Below are positions 55,760 to 64,000 of a DNA stretch of 64,000 nt, in pieces. A program made the translations under genes and the position numbers. Numbering within the stretch: position 1 is the stretch's first letter; each line of letters begins with the position of its first letter. The stretch covers positions 56,710,465-56,774,464 of the forward strand of contig NC_067195.1 of NCBI RefSeq assembly GCF_000699445.3, written 5' to 3'. This DNA comes from Schistosoma haematobium (taxonomy: Eukaryota; Platyhelminthes; Trematoda; Strigeidida; Schistosomatidae). Below the pieces are notes generated by a model. The model was given only the letters and a program-made list of their open reading frames with translations. It had not been told where the DNA came from and ran no database searches.

Positions 55760-58700
55760 ACTGGCCATTATTGTACAATGTTATTTCCTATTTTATGGTA
55801 CGTTGTGGTCTGCTTGACTGGTATATAAGCAAAGTACGTTTGAAATATAATGATTCATATATCCGAGGCTGTGACTTGTGTTCTGGACTCAACTGGCTTG
55901 GCTAGACAGGGAAGCGGGACCAATCAGAACCCTAGGCCGTTCTACGTGTTTGTGCGTCTTTGGTCCGATCAATAATTCGCTACCCCTTAATCCGCAGCAT
56001 CTACCTAAACGATCTCGAGTTACTGCCTGGTCGAAAGTTGAATGCCTCCACGGAATACGAATACTGAAACAGTCTTTCTGGAAACACGTACGCCATTCAA
56101 ACTGGCTTCCTTCAACGTTCGCACAATAATGCAAATCGGACAACAGATAGGGCTGGCTACGTCTTTAGGAAGTCTTGATATCGACGTTTGCTCTCTATCC
56201 GAGACCCGTATTCAAGACTCTAGTGAAGTAGTACAAAATCGCTCTACATCTGTCGCTTCAAAAGGCTTATTTTACGTGCGTTTATCCGGGAACCCTGTGG
56301 CATCTTCGTCTGGTCTTGCTGGCATTGGTGTCGCACTAAGCGCTAGAGCTGAGGCAGCACTAATCGACTGGGTTTCCACTAAAAGTCGGTTATGTGCTGT
56401 TAGAATAGAAAGGTTCATCAAAGTGAGTAGGAATCGATGTGAGAAACAATGTCTTTTCGTCATCTCCGCCTATGGTCCGACAGATTGCAGCCCGGATGCA
56501 ATCAAGGATGAATTCTACCACCAGTTAACTGTTCTTCTCCAGAAAGTGCGTTCGACAGATATTTTAGTACTAGCCGGAGACTTGAATGCTCAGGTCGGGC
56601 GTCTAGACACAGGAGAGAGTCATTTAGGTGGCCAATGGGGACTTGTTGGTCGCAGGACAGATAACGGGGACCGTCTACTGCAACTGCACAGACCACAACC
56701 TGTTTCTGGCTAGCGCTAACTTCCACCATAGTGATCGCCGATGTGCCGCCTGGCGTCCTCCTTCTGCATCTCAAGTCTGGACTCAATTTGATCACATCGC
56801 GATTGTGTACGAGACTGCCACTCCTTTTGGAGTACCTATCTAGACTCTGATCATGCCCTTGTTTGCGCCAATCTTACTTTACTTTCTAATGGCCAACGAA
56901 TTCATCGTCCTATACGAATTGATGTCAGTAAACTGATTGCAACTTCTGTTGTAACTATATATCGAACCGAGCTAGATTCAAGGCTAAATATCATCCCACC
57001 GAAAAGTATAGATAAACATTGGTTGTCATTGCATGACGCCGTGAAAATGGCGAGTAAAGTCGCTTGCAGCTTCGCGAAACGTCCCACTTACAAGCACTGG
57101 GTTTCTTCAGGCTCCTTACAACTCATCGAAGCCCGTCGGTCTACTCCGGATGACCGTGAGTTTGACCATAAACGAAGGATGCTACGTAATGAAACTGAGA
57201 AAAGCTTGCGTAAAGACTGAGAAGTCTAGTGGTCGGAGCGTGCTAATGAATTGGAAGCAGCAGCTGCATCTGTTAATTACCGGAAGCTCTTCCAACTCAT
57301 CCGAGCCACTGGCAGCAAGAAGTCTGGTGTAAGCAAAACAATCTGCGAGGATGACGGAACGCCAATCACTAACATCCATCGACGTCTTGGACGATGGGCA
57401 GAATTTTTCGAAGGGCAGTTCAACTGGCCTGCTGCCCTGGCAACATCGACCAAACTGCCCTGCCCTCCATGGCCGGTGACGACTGATCCACCAAATGAGG
57501 CGGAAGTTCGCAAGGAACTCCAACTCTTGAAGCGTTACAAATCACCGGGCCCAGATGACTTACCTCCGGCTCTTTTTAAAGATGGTGGTGACTTTCTGAC
57601 TAAGGAATTGACGACGTTGTTTATAAAGGTCTGGGAACTAGAGAGTGTACCAACGTCATGGGAATGAGTCGATAGTTGTCCCTATCTCTAAAAAGGGTTC
57701 ACGTCGTTTCTGTAACAACTATGGGGGATAAGTCTACTTCCGACTGCGTTCAAGCTATTGGCTTCCGTCATACTTCGTAGGTTGTTCAAAACCCGAGAAA
57801 GATTGACTCGCGATGAGCAGGCTGGTTTTTGTTGTGGTCGACGATGTATTGATCATATCTTCACCCTCCGCCAAATGTTAGAACACCGTTATACTTATCA
57901 AAGGCCAACAATCGTAGTGTTTCTTGACATCAGGGCTGCCTTCGATTCGTTGGATTGGACTGTTCTCTGAGATTGTCTATTGAAGAAGGGTGTGCCTGAG
58001 AAGTTTATAAACATCTTAAAAGCTCTATATACAAACACCTCAGGCAGAGTGAGGGCATTCAACTACCTCTCTATATTGTTCCATTCAAGCGGTAGGGTTA
58101 GACAGGGTTGCCCAATCTCACCATGCCTCTTCAACTTTGCCATCGATGACATTCCGGAAACAGCTCCAATGGATGTAAGTAGTGACGGTGTGGATCTGTT
58201 GCCTGGAAAAAGACCTCTCGGATGGTATTGCCTTACTGTGCGATAATGCCCAAGTCATGCAATCCGCACTTAATCAGTTGGCAATCAGTGTCCGTAGGTA
58301 TAGTATGTGCTTCGCACCTTCCAAGTGCGAAGTACTTCTACAAGACTGGCAAGATTCTAATCCTGTACTCACCCTGGATGGTGAGCAGATAGAAGTAGTC
58401 TAGAAGTTCGTGTATCTAATTAGCTGCATAAGTGCTGGTGGTGGCGTGAGTGATGAGATCAATGCACGTATAGTGAAAGCCAGAGCGGCTTATGCCAATC
58501 TGGGTCACCTTTGACGCCTTCGTGATGTTAGTCTGACTGTAAAAGGTCGGATCTACAACGCGTCGATGAGAGCAGTTCTGCTCTATGCTTGTGAAACCTG
58601 GCCTCTTCGAGTTGAGGATGTTAGACGACTCTCTGTGTTCGATCATCGTTGTCTCCGAAGGATTGCTGACATCTAGTGGCAACACCATGTTAGTAATGCA

Positions 58701-59285
58701 GAGGTTCGGCATCGTGTGTTTGGGCGCAGAGACGATAATGCAATTAGTGTCACCATCTTGAAACACCGACTTCGGTGGCTTGAGCATGTTCTACGAATGT
58801 CGTCCCAGAGAATTCCACGTCGTGCATTATTTGCCGACACTGGTACTAGTTGGAAAAAGCGGAGAGGTGGTCAGTGTATGACATGGTGTCGTGGTATGAA
58901 AGAAAGCTGCAAAGGGCTGGCTTCTGTTGGTCCCTCACGACTCCCTGGTTAAGGTTTGAGAGATGGTGCTACACAGTGGCTAGAGACGTTATCAGATATG
59001 GCTCAGAATAGAAGACAGTGGCGATCCTGCTGTAACCTTCTTTTACTTTCCTCATAAAAAGTGGCCGTAACTTCATTACCTGAAAGGATTCTTTCTGGTC
59101 GTACCTTTCTGTTTCTCCTATTATTATTATTTCACTACCATACACTAATTTGTGGTCGTTATTCTTTTTTTCTTATACGCATTTTACATTCTTTATCTCT
59201 TCCCATTCTGATTATTTTTGTGTAGAGCATATGTATCTGGTTCTCCCTTGTACCAATAATTATGCGTTCAAATAAATAAATAATA
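55760..59285 (+). mobile_element. SR2-type (RTE) LINE, full-length but dead
   Basis: The element has a leader with a TATA-like box (55760-56040), an endonuclease-RT region with frameshifts (56042-59050), a 3' UTR and a tail of AAATAAATAAATAAT near 59270-59285. It lies in sense within the 12-kb transporter intron. SR2 of Schistosoma mansoni belongs to this RTE-like group. The RT catalytic YADD motif is deleted (see the coding entry), so it cannot move on its own. Confidence 0.88.
56042..59050 (+). pseudogene. SR2-type endonuclease-reverse transcriptase, frameshifted
   Basis: The endonuclease starts from ATG 56042: F-N-V-R-T-I-M-Q-I-G-Q-Q near 56115, S-E-T-R-I-Q-D (56200), S-A-Y-G-P-T-D (56465), L-A-G-D-L-N-A-Q-V (56573) and S-D-H-A-L-V (56844). 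RT blocks are S-P-G-P-D-D-L-P-P (57544), D-E-Q-A-G-F-C-C-G-R (57812), V-F-L-D-I-R-A-A-F-D (57917) and R-Q-G-C-P-I-S-P (58099). Near 58205-58230, a deletion removes the E-Y-A-D part of the catalytic YADD motif, leaving only D-G-I-A-L-L-C-D-N-A-Q, with a frameshift. The C-terminal region (L-R-W-L-E-H-V-L-R-M-S near 58770) is preserved. Further breaks lie near 56710, 57220, 57665, 57969 and 58400. Confidence 0.85.
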
Positions 59286-60311
59286 ACTGTTTTCTCAGAT
59301 TTTCTTTATATACTCGAGTGATGTAAAAGCCTGCTTAAGACGTCACAGACTCAGTACCAGTACCATTTATTTTTACGATGTAACATGTATTTATAGACAA
59401 AAGATTCACAAGAAAGCACGCACATATACTTGGTAAATTACTGTCTTTATTAAAATCATTATGCTGCAAAATAAAATATTGATAAACTGTACGTAAACGT
59501 AAGCTTTCCTGTTTAAAAGATAGTTGATAAACGTTTTCATATCATCATTATCTTATATTTATTTGATTGACTTGAATTTACTGAAGACATCAAATGCCTA
59601 AAACTTCACTGTGTTTTACTCAAGAATTGTAACATACGATTGATAAAAATAACACATGTGGTAATGTCATTAGCAATTTTAACTTTTGTTTTTATGTATC
59701 ACTCACTTGAAATAGTAAAATTGAGTGAACAAGGCCTAAATTCAGTGCATTTTATTGGACAAAAAAATAAGCAAGCTATGACGATTGTGAACGTGTACGG
59801 ATAATAATGTCTCTAATGTGTGTTAATAATGCTCAACGTGTTCCATACTAATTAATAAGTGTCAGATAATAATAAGTCTCCGGTTAATTAAGCTAAGAAA
59901 TAAAGGTCAATGATATCCCCAATGTCAATGTTTAGAGATTAGATGGTTCTAACTCATCATAGTGGGATAGATTCATATTCGTCTTATTTATAAATACCAT
60001 GTTATTCCACACTTTATTTCTCATCTGTACTTCGATTTGTGTTTATCGTGACGTGTTCTATAACATTTTGCACTTTGTTTTTTGATTAATATTTTCACAT
60101 ACAGTGAATCAAAACATAGCATTCTAGAAGGTTGTGCGATTTTTTCAGGTTTTATCTAGTCCATGACTATCTATTTCTTTTTATAAACAAATGAAAACAT
60201 TGTTTAAACACGTCAGAAGAGTTCGAAAAATGATAAGCGTACAGTGAATTTCGCTTTTAAACTATTATGAAGAAGTCTATTTCTTAATAAATTCTATTCT
60301 GTTTTTTTTAG
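59286..60311. other. Transporter intron 3, right part
   Basis: AT-rich intron ending in the acceptor TTTTTTTTAG (60302-60311). No further exon or repeat is recognised. Confidence 0.5.
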
Positions 60312-60752
60312 ATTGCTCAATAACTAAATACTTTTTGAATTCAATTCCACTTTGTTTATGTATTCCATCGTTATTCCGCTTTCGAAATTATCGTCTACTT
60401 TTATCTCATTCAAATATTATAAAGACCAATGCTGAAAATAGTGATTATGATATCGTCAATAAAGAAAGAATAAATGGAATAAGATTTTCATTTGGATGCC
60501 CACAATTTTTACAAGAATTCACTTCAAATTTTAAAAAGTTATTTTCACCGAAATTATGGAAAAATCCTAATTTTTTATTTTATGTAATAGCTAATGGTAT
60601 AGCTGGTGCTGGAGTTGTCATACCATGGACATTTATTTACGATCATGTTCTAACTACTCTGTCTTATTTGAATGCTCAAAATTCAGTTGGAGATATAAAC
60701 AATCAAGATATTTCCTGGCTTCCATCTTTAATTGGATTCGGATTGCTATTTG
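60312..60752 (+). CDS. SLC16-like transporter, exon 4
   Basis: The reading frame needs one base from the previous exon, so the exon begins inside a codon. It first encodes the central cytosolic loop (about 70 residues, low complexity, polar), the hallmark gap between TM6 and TM7 in SLC16 proteins. TM7 follows (N-P-N-F-L-F-Y-V-I-A-N-G-I-A-G-A-G), then the start of TM8 (S-L-I-G-F-G-L-L-F-G). It ends at a GTCAGT donor (60753) in phase 1; this donor is weak, but the next exon fits it exactly. Confidence 0.8.
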
Positions 60753-62005
60753 GTCAGTTTTAAGCAATTAACTTTTTATATTCTAATTAGGGAATTGTTA
60801 CACGAGCTAATTGAGTAGAGTTTTCATAAAACTGCTGATGTGATTGATAGGTTATCAATCATTGACTTGACTTTTAGAAATAAAATGACAGTTCTTTACT
60901 TCTATGGCAGAGAATAAATTATACAAGAAAACATTCTCATGGTTAATGTGGATTCTAAAAGATAAATACAATGCAGCTGAAAAGTGTTCATCCTGCTTTC
61001 AACATTTTGCCCTGAGATTTAGTTGAACATTGCATTATGTCAAATGCAAGCTCAGCCATACTTTGTCGAACGATTTTCGATTTATTCACTAAGAACCGCC
61101 GACTTAACTTTATTCGTCTAACAGTTATTGAGCATAGGATATGGATATTGCATAAAACAGGTAATAAACGGATTACCTTTGTTTTTAAACCAGACATAAA
61201 TATGGCTTATAGTTTCAGAAGTCTCAAGGTGTGTGATGTAGATCAGACTGCTAAATTTTAATTAACCGGTTAAATATTATTTCGTTAGATCTATTTGCAG
61301 TCATCAAATCAATTTTGGACTCATGTAGCACATGAACTTAAGTGTTTTAAAATTATATAAAATAAATAATCATGTAAAACTCAACTCTCTTATGTTAAAC
61401 ACAGTATTATTATCAGAAAACTGGTTGACCGGTTGATTAATTGCTAGTTTCTGTATAAACAAAAGCATTCCTATTGATATTTTCCTAAAAGAAAAGCATA
61501 ACATAAACTACCTATCAGGAGATTAAACAGTATTTATCAAACTATTAGTGCAGTTGGTTTTAAACAAAAAGTAGTTAGACATCTGGATGTATGTATAATC
61601 TGTTTGTTTAGTGATCTAACCGATTTCCGCCTAAACTAAAAATACTAGTAATGATGAACGTAATGTAATTGGTTATTCACTACTGATTATGGCCTGGTGA
61701 TTGATCGGAAAATGTGTATACTAAATTGAAAAATTCTTCATTGTATTGTACTGTATTCGGCACCAGAAAGTTGGATAAAAACTTGGTGCTAGTTTATCAG
61801 TTTTTTGTAACTGTATTTTTACTATTTCATGAAGGAAGGTCTTTCAACTTATATTAATAGTACATTTACAACTCTTTTTCTTTAGCGAAAATTTCACATT
61901 TTTGATATTTGTTTACAGCCCGTTTGTTGTTTGTCTTACTGTCTACTATTTTTAAAGTAACTCTTTGATTAATTTTACTCCTTATTTTCTTTAACATTCT
62001 ATCAG
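60753..62005. other. Transporter intron 4
   Basis: This 1,253-bp intron has a GTCAGT donor and CTATCAG acceptor. An open frame at 61037-61261 has no domain pattern. Confidence 0.5.
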
Positions 62006-62461
62006 GTCAATTGTTTTATGGTTTGGTAACTTCTCAGTTTGGTGACATAGGTACATGTTGTAAAAATAACAATCAAGATTGCAAAGTTGAAAATGGTAGC
62101 TCTTGTTGTCAACCAAATTGTTTTCAGTCCGTCAATAAAAAATGTTCATCGTCAAAGTATAAATTTCATTTAGTAATCTTCCTGATAACACTTCTTTTAA
62201 ATAGTGCATGTACACTAACTATAGCTTTAGTCCCATTATGGTCTGTTCAAAGTGAGTTAAAGCACTTCGAATTATTCTCGCATCAAGAAGGAAAACTATT
62301 AGCGTTGGCTTGTTTTTTTGTTGGCGTATCAAATGGTGGATTGTACGTCATGTTTCCACAGTTAATCATTGACATTGTTGGTACTGAATTATGGTCTTCT
62401 GGACTTGGCTTATTTTTAACTTTTAATGGTCTTATGAATTTGTGTGGAACTAATATTGGAG
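62006..62461 (+). CDS. SLC16-like transporter, exon 5
   Basis: The exon completes TM8 and encodes a cysteine-rich loop (C-C-K-N-N-N-Q-D-C...S-C-C-Q-P-N-C...C-S-S-S), unusual for the family. TM9 (L-V-I-F-L-I-T-L-L-L-N-S-A-C-T), TM10 (L-L-A-L-A-C-F-F-V-G-V-S-N-G-G-L) and TM11 (S-S-G-L-G-L-F-L-T-F-N-G-L-M) follow. It ends G|GTAAGT at 62462, phase 1. The cysteine cluster lies between TM8 and TM9, which faces the cytosol in this family, so it may bind metal or be palmitoylated; this is inference. Confidence 0.83.
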
Positions 62462-63718
62462 GTAAGTTCTACTTGAAACACTTTCTAACTTTCAGTGTTC
62501 ACCTTTAATTTCAGATTTTTAGTAGGCTTTTGAAGTGTGTACAGAGTTTGCAAAATTATCAATGTTCATATGCAAATGATTTCCTTTTTAAGAAACAATT
62601 TTCGTTTTATTCATAATGACACTGAAGTTCTGTACGGTAATGACTAATCAATTTATCTTCTGGTTACAAATTTTGTCGTTTCTTTCTTCAGGACATGAAG
62701 AATTCTAGAAAGTCTGTCGAAAGAAATTGAATACAGATTTTTATTTGAAAACAATTTGAACTGTACTTCTGGGTCACTTGTGTGCTGGCTTAAAAATATC
62801 TAAGTATTTCAATAAACTGTTTGTCAGTTAGGTCAATTGACTAGTCCCGTTAGAATCGCTTTGAGTAAGAGGTCGTTTAATTTAACCGATAGTTTCTCAA
62901 TTTTCTTCAATCCATCAACTTATTATTATAAAAATCTCTACCTAATCTTTGAAAGTCTCATAGAGATACTCAATTAGAACAATAAAAACTGGACTGAATG
63001 GTTTCCTCAATTAAGTGTTTTGTATTGGCTATTATCGCCTTACTATTTTGAAAGGTGTGAATAAAGTTAGCTATTCGAATCTTAATAAACGATAAGTTTG
63101 GTAGTCGAGTGACAATTTAGAACTCAATATAATCTTGGTCATTTTGCTTGTCTGCTATTTATGTTGGCTGTTTGAGAGATTCTGATCAGTTAGCTCTTTA
63201 CTTTCTTCTCCTTTCTAACGAATATTCACTTATCTCTCTAACAAATATTGGGTTAATAAATGATGCAATTTATGCTTGTATTTATATAGTCACCACTTAA
63301 ACATTGCGATAGGCAGTTGCGACAATAACACCAGGCTCAGAGATATCAACTGCGGTTGGAAACAGTGAAAATGTCCATGATAACTTTAAATAGCTAATGT
63401 GAGTAGTTACAGAAAGGTAAGTTAGATTCTTTTTGAGAAGGAAATCATTTTGGCGATTTATTGTGTTAATTGATTTTCGTCGATCACACATTGTAATACG
63501 AATTTACTGATGGTGTATTGTTTAAACAATTTATATACCGTAACATAGTCCAGTATTTCTACATTATATGTGAATTTTTCGTTTATTATTATCATTATTA
63601 AAGTCGGAATTCATAGAAATGATAAGCGTACACATTCTTAGATATAACACTATCTTACTTTGTTTAACATCTGACTGTAAATACTGCCTTCTCTTAACTA
63701 GGATACCTACTAAATGTG

Positions 63719-63787
<69 letters not shown>

Positions 63788-63957
63788 TTTCTCAAAAACC
63801 TAAATGCTTGAACAGTTAGACTTGAGTACTTAAAATGGGAACACTTTAAAGCTCTGTTGAATAAATATTTTCGCATTAGTCATTTTAAATTTTGCAAGAG
63901 TTTTTGCTAAACTTATTTTGTTTTTGGCATGTTCATAAATCTTTTATTTTTTTACAG
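62462..63957. other. Transporter intron 5
   Basis: This 1,496-bp intron has a GTAAGT donor and TTTACAG acceptor. It contains the TA tract at 63722-63785 and otherwise nothing recognised. Confidence 0.55.
63722..63785. repeat. TA dinucleotide microsatellite
   Basis: This is an uninterrupted run of about 32 TA units in the last visible transporter intron. Confidence 0.98.
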
Positions 63958-64000
63958 GCAAAATATATGACACTAGAGGTTCATATCAAATGGCACTTTT
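63958..64000 (+). CDS. SLC16-like transporter, exon 6 (partial, runs off the window)
   Basis: After the acceptor TTTACAG, the frame reads K-I-Y-D-T-R-G-S-Y-Q-M-A-L. It matches the G-K-L/I-x-D-x-x-G-S-Y motif before TM12 in SLC16 proteins. The phase agrees with exon 5. The window ends inside this exon, so TM12 and the C-terminus are not seen. Confidence 0.85.

Overview
The window looks like nuclear DNA of a trematode, most likely a schistosome. It is AT-rich and gene-poor, with very small introns (33-50 bp) beside multi-kilobase ones. Its repeats are typical of schistosomes: tRNA-derived short elements carrying a hammerhead ribozyme (SM-alpha-like), SR2-type and other RTE LINEs, CR1-type LINEs, a CsRn1/Boudicca-type Gypsy element, a Penelope-like element and Merlin DNA transposons. 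I cannot name the species from sequence alone.

Four host genes can be supported. (1) 4261-4871 (+) is the last coding exon of a netrin, with its C-terminal NTR domain. (2) 19535-20798 (+) is a complete three-exon gene for a four-helix MARVEL-domain protein of 169 residues. (3) 31065-30494 (-) holds the first four exons of a TMEM65 homologue, separated by introns of 50, 48 and 34 bp. (4) 42937 to beyond 64000 (+) is an SLC16-like (monocarboxylate-transporter family) major facilitator gene with six recognised exons and introns up to 12 kb. The window ends inside its sixth exon. The genes look functionally unrelated.

The rest is mostly mobile-element debris. From about 9.4 to 19.25 kb lies a nested stack: an old CR1 LINE (A) was split by a second CR1 LINE (B, 11143-14963) and then by a Gypsy element (15222-18630). 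Both insertions have short target duplications, and removing them restores A's reading frame. A nearly full-length RTE LINE lies on the minus strand at 25.5-28.7 kb. A near-identical 3' fragment of it at 33.2-33.5 kb sits inside a SINE copy. Two defective Merlin transposons (40661-41447 and 43607-44366) lie before and inside the transporter gene. The 12-kb transporter intron holds an RTE 3' end, a Penelope-like element with 288-bp inverted arms that each carry a hammerhead core, an isolated hammerhead core, and an SR2-like LINE lacking its YADD motif.

The most interesting signals are the hammerhead motifs. They occur in three tRNA-derived elements with inverted terminal arms, in both Penelope arms, and once alone at 53483. 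Also notable are the TMEM65 micro-introns and a gap in the SLC16 signature that may hide a microexon. I found no clearly new multi-gene system.
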